Of a stretch of DNA of 64,000 nt, positions 41,601-49,029 are shown one piece after another. A program made the position numbers and the translations under genes. Source of the stretch: Enoplolaimus lenunculus (taxonomy: Eukaryota; Nematoda; Enoplea; Enoplida; Thoracostomopsidae); contig JASANG010001409.1 of NCBI GenBank assembly GCA_030248215.1, positions 186,001-250,000 of the forward strand, in the 5' to 3' direction. The stretch's first letter is position 1; each line of letters begins with the position of its first letter. The notes under the pieces were generated by a model. It made no database searches and was not told the origin of the DNA. It saw nothing but the letters and a program-made list of their open reading frames with translations.

Positions 41601-44600
41601 CTTGAAGCAATATGCAGGACACGCCTAAATTTAGAAAGAATGACTGAGTTAGAGATTTTTTAGATCGACCTGGTTCATAATACTATTTTTCAGGACCATC
41701 AATTTGAACATTGTAGCTGAATTTCTGTTGAAAAACGCTAAATGTGAAAAATAATCGTAGACATTATGCTTTTATCGACTAGCAAGTTCACTGTTTACAT
41801 CAGAATGTATGGCTGACTATGACAAGTATTGCGTGTGAATATTTCATTGTAGGCTGTCATACTCTCGAGAAAATCACACGTTGCTACCGTCAACTGATGT
41901 AAATTTTTGAATTTGAATTTAATTTACGTTTAATATAAATAGAGCTGGAACACACACAATGAGCAGTTTAGGCTTTCATTTGGTTTTTGTGCTTATAATT
42001 CCGCGAACACAAAAATGGCAGAACAAACTAATCTGCAACGACTGTATTAAACAGTAGGAGCACAGCTTTGATCTGGGACACTTGGGTTACACAATATTGC
42101 AATAATTATGTAATTTGCATGCGTTAGTAATATTAGTGAGAGAGTGAACGATAGATTCTTCTAATAAACTGGTGTTGAAACCTAATGATTTCAATTCAAA
42201 TTGAGTTTAAACAGATTAATAAGTTCAGTTTGGATACTGGCGTGATTACGACTGTGATAAAACGGCCTATGCAGAAAAAAGGCGACATCTGGTTATTGAG
42301 CAAAGTTTTTCGCATTGGAAATCTGCCTGTTTATTTGCGAATTGTGCCTATATTTTGAACCGGTATTTTCAATTGCGCGTTGCGTTAGAATAATCTGATT
42401 GCATCCCAATTAACAATAATATGTAAACCGTTTTTAGGATATGCCGACACACCGGCTTGTACTTTATAACCTCCGTGGTGCTTGGACAAAGCCAAACCAA
42501 GAAGTAGTTCTCGCTATATTGGATGGATTTCAAAGGTCAAAGGTATTTTTGGTTTCTTGTATTGTTCATATTGTTTAACCTGATTTTTCTGGCGAGAAGT
42601 GTTTGAGGACCAATTATTAATATATCTTGGTCTGGTTTTTGTTTGCATATTCTGTCCGCGTCATTTTTTGTGTATTTCGTGGAAACTCAGCGTGTAAATT
42701 TGTAGGAGTCTATCAACATCTTGTACTTATTTAAGCTTTTGTCTTTAGCATACGTTGGTGTCGAATCGGTCAGTGAAAAAGCTGAGATTAATACTGAGAC
42801 CATGTCTACATTTGGGTGCAGGCTTGATACTGAGGTCGATTCGTTTATCGCAAGCCCATGAGTTAGATCATTGTTTGGTATTGGTTAGTTTGGTACTTCT
42901 GATGAATAGTAACCAACGTTGGGATATCGAGTTGCCAATTTACTCAATACGGATTGAGATCCAGAATTGCATTACATAAACGATTTTTTGATTATATTTC
43001 ATTTACCTACCTAATTTTTAGGTTCTGCGGCAAAATTTGTCAACTGAAGCTTTGAAAGCGTTCAGGCCAAGTGATGAAAGTGTAAGTTTGGTTATGTTTG
43101 TGTTTTGGGGACTCGAACTATTTCAATGACGGAACGAAGAAATTTTGGGATGTTTTGATGCTGAAATTAAAATGTTGTCGTACCATAAATTATTTTTCAC
43201 ATTTTTTCAGAGTTCGATGAAATTTCGATTCAGCTGGAAAGGTATTGCTGATAGCTTGATAGTGTTGACTTATATAAACTTAAAGGTTCTTTTTCAAAAT
43301 CAATTTTTTATAAGATAACATAGTGTTATAAGAACTTGTGTGACGCTGTTGTAGAATGCAGAAATTGTTGTAAATGTAACTTATGTTTTAGAAAACTCCT
43401 CGTCATTCAGTGCTACTATCATCAGCTGCAGGCTCTACTACTCGGCTTATTGAACATTCTTCGGGACCACCTGGGCTTTCGAATTCGTTTAATAACGGGA
43501 CGGTCGCAATGGGTGCTGGTTACTTTGATACAAGTTCGCAGCCACCTGCAGGATTTTCAGGCGGACCATCTTCTAATTCAAAATCGCAAGATAACAATGG
43601 ATCGCAGGCTGCTGCACTGCTTCAACGATTAATACAAGAATCGTCGTCGAAATTTGTCGCGTTTGCAGAAGACGTAAATGTAAGTTACAGTTATTATTAT
43701 TTCAAGGTTTGCTTTCAAATTTTTAGTTGCGAGTAGAGTGCAAAAGCTCGAATTACTTGCTTCAGCAACAACTGTTGTAAATTTAAGTATCGCATTTGTC
43801 ATACTCTGTCGGTTTGAAAACCTATCGTTAACCGATGATAGTCTGTTGGTTTAGTCCTGTTTTAAAAACCCGGTGCATAATCTCGAAACATTTGTTTTCC
43901 ATTGCGCTTTTAGTTGCTGGAATCTTAATGTTTTGATTCGGATGCTGTATTGTTTCATTTTGCACCATGGGGTAAAGCAGGTGCGTAGCAGCAGGGTCAA
44001 AAGAGGGCGTTTACGCTAAGGCACAATAGCTGACGGTGAAAAAATACCTGCGAACGAAACAGTCAGGAGCCGTGTGCAATTTTAGTAAATTGTGTGGTAG
44101 GCACTACTTAATTATTTTTTTCATACGACTTTTTTCTATATTTTGGCCCGTGCAAAATCGTTTGTCCGTAAAAATCAAGGGAACACCACCCTCCGGTTTG
44201 TGCAGCACTAAGGTCCAACGATAGTTTCGGGTCTGGTCATAGTGTTACAGGCTGATGAAATGCCAACTGAACAGTTGCACGGTGTTATGCTATGCGGCGA
44301 TGATGATGTACTGCACAGGACTTGGCATTTTGAGCTAATTAATGGTCAGGTGGCGCTTCAAGGCCCTGAATCTTCCGGATACGTGCTTTGTTGTGCTGGA
44401 AGGGCTGAAATTTCGTGTCGAATTCACAATCCTGTCTGGAAGCAACAGCAACTGCTAGGTAAAACAACATGGACCGGAGCATTGCATAGCATACAATATT
44501 ATGCAACTTTGTTTGCGGAAAATTCCCCATCTGAAACTTGTATCAGCAGTACTTCTGCGACTGGCAACTTGAAACGAAGGAATATGAAAAATGTTCAGTG

Positions 44601-47600
44601 GTTGCCGAGAGAGGTAATTGTTGGTCGCGAGGGTAGGTCAGTGTCGGCGAATGTGGTTGAAAGCGTTGTTGGAATTGGTGAGTCTGTAGGTGGAGTGCTT
44701 ACCGAGGTTCCTGTTTCGTTGGACGAGTCTAAAAATACGTCAAATACCGATAGTACTGGCTTACTATCTGGCTCGCAACCTGGTCTGGACGGCGATTCAA
44801 GTCAAGGGGGTGGGCTGGTGTTACCTCATCAATTGCAGAGAATTATAAGCCGATGCAGTTGTCAGTTGTATTTTTGCCATTTTCAAGATTCTTTCGATGA
44901 CCCTGTCCTGATTGAATTTGCGTCGCCTCCGAGTCAAACTGAAGACTCGATGAGTTTATGGCACCACGCCAAAGAGTATGTGGATTGTTTTACCGTAAAG
45001 CATAATTCGTTAATTGGTTGTACCAATAGTGCACAATATGAAATGATTATTGATATTGTGAATAATTTAATTTTGTTTGTTGATCCGAAGAAAAAAGAAT
45101 ACGCCGAACGAGCGCAACGTTTACGATTTCAACTACAGTTGACATCAGTTGAAGATATTAGACCGCGGATATTGCAAGTTCAAAACGAAGTCCGAGAATT
45201 ACAAGCGGCGCAACGATACTTTGAAAGACAGGTGTTTCATTTAAATCGACAACTTGGTGAGTCTCCTACAGATTCTGAGCTTCGACATCGCCTGTACGAG
45301 CTGGATACACAAGTAGACCATTGTAAACGCGAGCTAACTTTGCGTAGCGATGACTTAGCGATGCTTATTAATTGTTATAAGCAAAAACAAGTACAAACCG
45401 CGTGGCAAACGAGCACTAAAGTCTTATCAGATCATTTGGATCAAGCTGCGATTGCTCGCAGGTTTGAAGTTTGTTTTGAAGACGCTCAATGGCGATTGAC
45501 AGAAACTGACGGTCAACTTGGGTTGGGTCAAATGCAAATTCAAAATTTTCTCTACACCAGAGTTGCGCGAGTCAATAATTCTGGTGATCATTTAGTTGAA
45601 ATTGGCTATGTGAAAATTGAAAATTTACTACCTAATTCGCCGTTTAAAGATGTGCTTCAGCCGCAAAAAGCTATTGGTCGGTTGGCTGGGGATCGCCAAC
45701 TGGCGGTTCGAGTTATCTGTCGTGAAATGGCACCGGTAGGTGGAATACCGGTTAAAGAACACTTTGAAATCAATGTTGTTCCGATGACTGTTCAGCTGAC
45801 GTATGCGTTTTTCACTGCAATGATGCGATTTTTCTTTCCAAATCGGAATATTGAAGCCGGTGATCAAATGTCGAGTGGTGCTGCTGTAGCTGGTGCAGGA
45901 AGTACCGCTAGTGCTAGTTTGGCTAGCTCACATACTACCTCGGGACTCACTGGGTCGCTTAATGTGTCTTCTGCTACGGGTAATGGTACAGGGATTGTGC
46001 CTGGAAGCGTAGATGAGACGACTGGTGTAGTAGCGGTTAGCACAAGTGGGTCCATAGCTGGTACTTCTGGACTAGTCGGTCAAAACTCAACTGTTGGAGC
46101 AGGAGATGATGTCAAGGATGGGTCGTTGAAGTCAAAGGTATTCATTTTACCCAGTATAATAATAATCCAGACGGTATCAGTATGTCAAAATTTAAAAGAG
46201 TAAACTTGTAGTGTTTTACGCGTGCTAAATATCTTTGCTTAACATAGTTGGAGCTGCAATTTCAATGAAAGGGGTATCGAAATTGTTGTGTACGTTTCGA
46301 AGTTGTGAGGTTATCTGGGATAATCAGCGGAAAGAAACGTTGAATAGTCTGTAAAAAAATTTCATTTACGTTACATACAACGTTGATAAACATTTATCCG
46401 ATGTTTATTTGAAGAAATGTATTCTAATATTGTTTTATTATTTCAGCAATCGAAATTCAAGTCAACACCTGGCAAGAAGAAAAAGGCACAAAGTGGTAAA
46501 GATAATTGGGATGATATTGATAAAATGAAGGTATTATATTGTTTTTCGAATGTGATCGTTTGTTTGTATGGACACTGATTATTATTATTATTCAAAACTG
46601 TAAGGAAATTCAACGTGTCACTTGTGTTGTGCATAGTTGTTGCAAAGTAATATTGCGTGTCAATAATTATTATTGAAGCTTCGGATTCAATGATTTGAAA
46701 GTTATAGGATGGTGTTAAAGGCAAATTATAGAAAATGTAGACCTGTGAACGTTTTACGGAAATTTCCCGCGTTCTGCTTGAATACCGCACGAGGAACCGC
46801 ATAATTTGCCAAAAGTCATTAAATAAAGCATTGTTGTTTGCGTACATAAAAAATATGAATGCAGTATTGGTGATCAAAATTTTAGAGTAACTTAAAGCTG
46901 TATTTTATTTTAAAGTGCGGTGAAGGGCCGTCCATCGATACACGTCGTAAGTAACAAAAAAATATTGAAGGCAACGCGCTGCATGCCGAAATTGTGTTCT
47001 TTAATGTGGTGCCCGACCGCGTCCGTTTGGCGACGCAAACCGAACGTAGCGAAACTTTTATTGTGATACGAAACGGCTTTATTTTTATCTATGAACGCTT
47101 GTATTTTGAAATGATTTTATTTATTCTAGAATCGGGCAGCGAAGAACAACATATTTCTTTATATCAAAATTCCAGAAGTTCCGTTTTTGCTGAGTTACAA
47201 GGTAGCACTTTTTATATATGCCGATATGCCGTGTTGTTGAGCCATTCTTCCGCTTAATATCGTTTAAAAACAAACGGTTAAAAACAAGTTTTGTCTGTAT
47301 AACAAATCCGTTTGTGAAAAATTTACTTTGTTTTGCTTCTAATATTTTTGGCTATAACTTTAGTAGGCAACCGTCTACTTATGAGTTCATTTTATAGACT
47401 TTGCTATAGGTTTTGCCTTGACAGACATGGCCTAGCAGGGTTCTGGCTACTTAAATGTCGGGCAAACATTATGTCTGTTATAGGGTGAAAAAGAAAAGAA
47501 CATCGAAGATGTAATGTGTTTTCAATTTATGTTTCCTGAACTTGAATATCATGATCGCAATTGGACATGGCTTGATTTTGCACTTGCAATTAAACAACGA

Positions 47601-49029
47601 TCTAAACGCGCATTATTGCAACAGGTATTTTCTGTGTTTTAATGCAGTACCATTGCAGAGCCCTTCACGAAAATGTTGCTGCACTTGAGGTCAGGAGGCT
47701 GTAACCTACGACGTATTAATGTGTTTGCAGCCTGTATGGGACCACTAGATTGTAGACATCCTGATATTGTGTCGGGATTGAATATTGTACGTCATACGTT
47801 GCATTAGATCTAAGGAATACTACGCAGCATAATTTTTGCTAGATTTGTGCTGATAAATAAATCGAGGCTCAGAAAGCAAGACAGGTAATTTTGCTGAAGG
47901 TATTGAACTTTTGAATAAAGTTGTTGATTATATCATTATTACTTAGTTTATTACTGCATGGTTTGTATTATTTTAATATTGTTATAATTGTGTTTTTAGT
48001 TTATTGTCAAAAATGTGCTCAAGAAAGGGAAAGGAACTAATGCGTCAAAAACGAAACTTGACCAAGAAGAATTTGCCACGTTACCCGAAGAAGACAAAGC
48101 TCGGCTGTTGTTTGGCACAAAATTAATGGTACGTTTCTTTTAAATTAATTTTCAAAATGCATTATTTTTAGACGGAACGGCAATGAAAATAAATACATTA
48201 ATTTATTTGAGTCTGCTTTCGGACTGAGTACTTGTGCTGCCACTGAATATTGCATTTATCATCACCGGTTCTTGCACACTTCCCCCAACAAACTTAAACC
48301 TAAACCCAAACCTAACGCTTGAGCCTATTAAACCTTAAGCGTTCATCCTGAGTTGCGTCAAAATCTATTAATTTCGAAAATTGTGGGTGGAAGTGTACAA
48401 GAGCCTTTCACCATCACGTGATAATTTGGCACTTAGTGCAAACCGGTAGCGATATCAGGATTCAACAGAAATTTCGGTTCCGGCAAAAATGCGGTATTTT
48501 ACACTATCCAAAGCCAGCATTGAATCCGGCAACTCTTCACCGGAATTGTCCGGTATTTTTTCACCGGGATTCTTTGGTATTTTCAGTGTTCAAAATATTT
48601 ATTTTATAGTTTAAGAGTAAAACTGACATCCTAAGTTACTTTTATTACAATTTCTAACTGTATATTATCAAGCTTTCAGATTGTGTCATAGGTACTTCAC
48701 ACTAAAATTACCAAAAATCGAATGTTTGCAGGCAAAGAAATAAGAAAACACCTAAGGATTTCGTAGCATTATGTTCAAAAAAAAATAGTAAGAAACCTTG
48801 CGTACTACCGCTAGCAACAGTTTCTTTAGTACTTTAATAAATTATTAAAGAATTTAACGGTAACAGGTATTTTTCACTTTCCTGTTCCGGTATTTTGTAC
48901 TTCCGATTGCGCCGTGGCAGGTTTGCAGAAACCAGAATAATTAGATAATACTGATATTCTTTCTGCTTTTAGGGAGCACCGGATAAGTCTTCAAAGAGCT
49001 ACAAGGGGAGTGGTCGAAATGTTAAATAA
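5676..49029 (+). CDS. BLTP2: BLTP2 (KIAA0100/hobbit/Fmp27) bridge-like lipid transfer protein, complete
   Basis: BLTP2 proteins are long hydrophobic grooves, anchored in the ER, that move lipids at ER-plasma membrane contacts. Exons: 5676-5728, 6837-6960, 7536-7585, 8080-8308, 8906-9024, 10785-10845, 11008-11094, 11532-11577, 12073-12301, 12791-12953, 13709-13854, 14424-14648, 15552-15690, 16512-16815, 17132-17238, 17748-17888, 19457-19583, 20316-20451, 20861-20972, 21125-21246, 21891-21960, 22271-22432, 22893-22986, 23391-23604, 23987-24159, 24531-24629, 36859-37031, 37388-37675, 39166-39488, 40390-40684, 40973-41098, 41503-41552, 41694-41712, 42438-42542, 43022-43081, 43392-43679, 44251-46137, 46447-46530, 47130-47201, 47484-47624, 48000-48128, 48973-49029. 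The total is 7629 nt, 2542 residues (human about 2235). Visible: an N-terminal membrane anchor (residues 2-17), [10 protein letters not shown], the FWDK motif (about 1217-1220), [16 protein letters not shown], a coiled coil (about 2033-2130), [15 protein letters not shown] and WTWLDFA. Order follows human throughout. Least certain: exons 20, 33 and the exon 21 donor. AATAAA at 49025-49030 overlaps the stop. Confidence 0.93.
5755..5961. repeat. interleaved inverted repeat (A-B-A'-a-B')
   Basis: Arm A (5755-5790, 36 nt) has a perfect reverse complement at 5849-5884. Arm B (5793-5844, 52 nt) has a perfect reverse complement at 5910-5961. Between A' and B' lies a 21-nt second copy of the end of A (5885-5905, one mismatch). 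The two pairings cross each other rather than nest. It lies in BLTP2 intron 1, 26 bp after exon 1. Confidence 0.85.
6101..6358. mobile_element. CCGG-rich MITE with perfect 17-bp inverted ends
   Basis: The ends TATACCAGGGTGCGACC and GGTCGCACCCTGGTATA are perfect reverse complements. The interior repeats the phrase ATCCGGTTCC and variants (TATCCGG, TTCCGGT) at loose intervals. It lies in BLTP2 intron 1. A degenerate relative with similar phrases follows at about 6370-6550. No coding capacity. Confidence 0.8.
6555..6797. mobile_element. TTAGGC-carrying MITE, family 1, copy B
   Basis: Inverse orientation to copy A: it starts GGCACATGTTACTTTAAGG and ends TTAAAGTAACATTGGCC. The interior has TTAGGC/TTATGC arrays near 6635-6755 and the same TGGTTCTATGAAAGAG and TAATCTACTGTTACG phrases, reversed. 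It ends 39 bp before BLTP2 exon 2 and therefore abuts its splice acceptor region. Confidence 0.8.
7129..7477. mobile_element. MITE with TGGCTGGGTTT ends
   Basis: Begins TGGCTGGGTTTTCGAAA and ends TTTCGGAAACCCAGCCA, an inverted repeat that extends inward with CTTAAGTA-rich sequence. It lies in BLTP2 intron 2 and ends 58 bp before exon 3. A truncated relative is at 11594-11750 in intron 8. Confidence 0.7.
9492..9762 (-). mobile_element. 271-bp TTAA-flanked element with tRNA-like pol III promoter, copy 1
   Basis: The element lies between TTAA at 9492-9495 and TTAA at 9759-9762, with diverged inverted ends of the CCCYTTCTCACAT type. It is the reverse complement of the copy at 52664-52934 and has the same total length. 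Inside, on the minus strand, is a tRNA-like segment whose A box reads CAGCTGAGTGG and whose B box reads AGTTCAAATCC, both slightly decayed. It lies in BLTP2 intron 5. The TTAA sites and CCC start suggest a piggyBac-mobilised element; a tRNA-derived SINE is the alternative. Confidence 0.7.
9921..10035. mobile_element. 115-bp G/C-rich MITE flanked by TTTAA
   Basis: The ends CTGGCTTCTCCACAG and CTGTGGAGAAGCCAG are perfect 15-bp inverted repeats, with TTTAA on both sides (9916-9920, 10036-10040) as target duplication. The interior has runs of G (seven, then six) and of C, unlike the AT-rich surroundings. It lies in BLTP2 intron 5. Confidence 0.8.
11594..11750. mobile_element. truncated copy of the TGGCTGGGTTT MITE
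   Basis: It starts TGGCTGGGTTTGTAAAATC and follows the 7129-7477 element through CTTAAGTAATTA, GACTTAAGTAAATACTTAA and CCATTGTCATAACAA. The right half with the matching end is absent. In BLTP2 intron 8, starting 17 bp after the exon 8 donor. Confidence 0.6.
13227..13407. mobile_element. MITE with CCCGGC...TTGCGTTTTTGGC ends
   Basis: The left end ACCCGGCACACATTGCGTTT continues as TTGGC; the right end is GCCAAAAACGCAACGCCCGGT, matching as an imperfect inverted repeat of about 22-25 bp. The interior has complementary TACCCCC/AGGGGGG blocks. In BLTP2 intron 10. No coding capacity. Confidence 0.7.
14860..15290 (-). repeat. partial copy of satellite-bearing element (minus orientation)
   Basis: Two units of a roughly 165-bp repeat (marked by AATTTGCATAGTAAC and TAATTTGTATATTACC) precede a terminus reading CTTACGTGTGTTCGAGCTTC and GCTCAAT. 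The whole is a reversed, shorter copy of the element at 17904-19010. In BLTP2 intron 12. Confidence 0.65.
15958..16340. repeat. degenerate GGATTCGG-rich repeat
   Basis: Starts TACCAGGGTAGCAAAAATG and contains GGATTGGGATTGGG and GGATTCGGATTC. It ends with AGATTCGGATTCTG and GGTGACAC. The left end resembles that of the CCGG-rich elements. Similar diffuse stretches are at 8367-8720, 17350-17440 and 19665-20115. In BLTP2 intron 13. Confidence 0.4.
17904..19010 (+). repeat. element with six internal satellite units of about 165 bp
   Basis: Near the left end is ATTGAGCGAAAC (17933) and at the right end GCTTCGCTCAAT (about 19004), an inverted repeat. Between them the phrase ATGCAAATTA recurs at 17976, 18130, 18306, 18470, 18634 and 18801, giving units of 154-176 bp with shared CTCGCACCCAAAAACC and GGAGGTTTGTAAAC phrases. 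A short ACGG run follows at 18937-18957. The element starts about 16 bp after the exon 16 donor of BLTP2. Relatives are at 14860-15290 and 38510-38850. Confidence 0.7.
21294..21349. mobile_element. 56-bp hairpin MITE, hAT-like ends
   Basis: AGCAGGGATGG at the left and CCATCTCTGGCT at the right frame the inner pair GGTCTCGG/CCGAGACC. The CAGGGATGG start resembles hAT-type ends. It follows a short ACT microsatellite in BLTP2 intron 20. Confidence 0.5.
22636..22680. repeat. perfect 16-bp hairpin in BLTP2 intron 22
   Basis: CTTATAGAAGGCAACA (22636-22651) is the exact reverse complement of TGTTGCCTTCTATAAG (22665-22680), with a 13-nt loop. It may be a tiny foldback element; there is no clear target duplication. 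Confidence 0.7.
24630..25825. other. first part of BLTP2 intron 26, no gene
   Basis: No coding exon is visible. From about 25380 the sequence becomes extremely AT-rich (TTAAATAATTA-type). At 25796 there is a lone AGGGTGCAACCGGAA end of the CCGG-rich family, cut off by the A-rich tract that follows. Confidence 0.6.
25826..25947. repeat. A-rich tract (A runs with scattered C)
   Basis: About 120 bp of nearly pure A with single C (and rare G) interruptions. It sits between the CCGG-rich terminus at 25796 and the 3' end of the minus-strand transposase. It could be the poly(A) of an insertion or simple repeat growth; assembly quality here is doubtful. Confidence 0.8.
25990..26935 (-). pseudogene. 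mariner/Tc1-superfamily transposase, dead, DD41D-like spacing
   Basis: Read on the minus strand: [38 protein letters not shown] (helix-turn-helix part), then [19 protein letters not shown] (first Asp), [10 protein letters not shown] (second Asp) and [12 protein letters not shown] (third Asp). By my count 41 residues lie between the second and third Asp, as in DD41D (rosa-like) families rather than mariner DD34D. The frame is broken near the start, after RHNCV, by a TGA just before the SPDLTPPD block, and after FFLW, so no enzyme can be made. The right terminal region (near 27060-27100) is present; the other end is lost near the A-rich tract. It lies in intron 26 of BLTP2, opposite to the gene, and its 5' part starts the tandem array. 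Confidence 0.85.
26683..28119 (-). repeat. tandem unit 1 (1437 bp, internally deleted) of chimeric array
   Basis: The unit begins TGGAGGGAAGCCCTTCG inside the full-length transposase copy and ends TTTAATACTTTCAAG. It holds the 5' part of the transposase, the transposon end, a LINE-ORF1-like fragment (about 27190-27650) and about 470 bp of unknown sequence. It lacks 188 bp that units 2-4 have (28625-28812 in unit 2). Confidence 0.85.
28120..29744 (-). repeat. tandem unit 2 (1625 bp) of chimeric array
   Basis: Nearly identical to units 3 and 4. On the minus strand the ORF1-like part reads DEEL...NDIIISGLE, then [34 protein letters not shown] and [16 protein letters not shown]. This is the layout of the RRM-like half of LINE first ORFs and of the baculovirus FP-like family. 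The frame is broken once, in the same way in every unit. Upstream is a TTATTTTAG acceptor-like site and, further up, TTATATAAG, possibly an old promoter and intron. Family is uncertain. Confidence 0.85.
29745..31369 (-). repeat. tandem unit 3 (1625 bp) of chimeric array
   Basis: Same length and content as unit 2, differing by a small number of substitutions. The junction where the end of one unit (TACTTTCAAG) meets the transposase piece (TGGAGGGAAG) is identical in all units, so all come from one founding chimera that was then duplicated head to tail. Confidence 0.85.
31370..32989 (-). repeat. tandem unit 4 (1620 bp) of chimeric array
   Basis: Last unit, with a few single-base and triplet-sized losses compared with units 2-3. 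It ends TTTCAAG and then meets unrelated sequence (GTTAACAGTAAGC), so the array stops exactly at the unit boundary. Confidence 0.85.
32990..36858. other. last part of BLTP2 intron 26, no gene
   Basis: It contains a degenerate TAAGCC array (33100-33245), a second cluster of ATATCATATGATAT motifs (34220-34470) and a CCGG-rich fragment (35575-35650, TTCCGGTTCCGG and GGTGCATCCTGG). The open frames near 34444-34764 and 36304-36609 show no family resemblance and no splice-consistent neighbours. Apart from these repeats I see nothing. Confidence 0.55.
33100..33245. repeat. degenerate TTAGGC-type array
   Basis: Repeats of CCTAAGCC, AAGCCGAAG and AAGCCTCAG follow GTAACAGTAGTTTACC. That lead-in resembles the inner end of family 1 TTAGGC-carrying elements (GTAACAGTAGATTAAGC). 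Flanking inverted ends are not seen, so this is probably a decayed copy. Confidence 0.6.
36859..37031 (+). CDS. BLTP2: BLTP2 exon 27, GFWDK-domain core
   Basis: This exon follows the 12.2-kb intron and encodes [20 protein letters not shown] and [16 protein letters not shown]. The FWDK-IR-L-HG motif is the hallmark of the Fmp27 GFWDK domain; human has WWDKSRLLFHG at the same place. It opens in phase 1 (GAA completed from exon 26) and ends at CAG|GTGAAT in phase 0. The frame stays open to a TAG at 37069, but exon 28 matches human directly after the CAG, which fixes the donor. Confidence 0.9.
38510..38850 (+). repeat. third, shorter relative of the satellite-bearing element
   Basis: Contains TCTCACACCCGAAAACCC, ATATGCAAATTAGG, AAAATCGGTCCAGC and ACGGACAGAAATCTACTTTT, in the same order as the right half of the 17904-19010 element, and ends in GCGAAACTCC palindromes. 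In BLTP2 intron 28. Confidence 0.6.
41694..41712 (+). CDS. BLTP2: putative 19-nt micro-exon of BLTP2 (exon 33)
   Basis: Exon 32 ends in phase 2 and exon 34 must begin in phase 0, so a piece of 3n+1 nucleotides is needed between them. TTTTTCAG precedes 41694 and GTAGCT follows 41712. The piece adds RTINLNI between FFMSIS and [12 protein letters not shown], where human has a comparable stretch. It is the least certain exon of the model; a longer version from the same acceptor runs into a stop. Confidence 0.55.
44251..46137 (+). CDS. BLTP2: BLTP2 exon 37, large C-terminal exon (629 codons)
   Basis: Residues about 1754-2382. Order: [29 protein letters not shown] and [11 protein letters not shown] (C-terminal groove), then [32 protein letters not shown], a coiled coil (about 2033-2130) and [20 protein letters not shown]. 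Next come [36 protein letters not shown] and [15 protein letters not shown]. Each block has a clear counterpart in human KIAA0100. From about 2297 to 2370 there is a Ser/Gly/Thr-rich low-complexity insert not matching the human acidic linker. Two other expansions (the SVSANVV and [10 protein letters not shown] regions) account for much of the extra length. Confidence 0.95.
48286..48935. repeat. TTAGGC-like remnant and CCGG-rich fragment in BLTP2 intron 41
   Basis: At about 48290-48345 are ACTTAAACCTAAACCC and AACCTAACGC, a decayed telomere-like stretch. From 48440 to 48935 are TTTCGGTTCCGGC, CCGGAATTGTCCGG, CCTGTTCCGG and TTGCGCCGTGGC, remains of the CCGG-rich family. No coding capacity. Confidence 0.5.

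Noticed and set aside
43211-43242. Possible BLTP2 exon encoding [10 protein letters not shown] between exons 35 and 36
   Set aside because: Its borders look usable, but its length is not a multiple of three and would break the frame into exon 36, which joins exon 35 in phase 0 directly.
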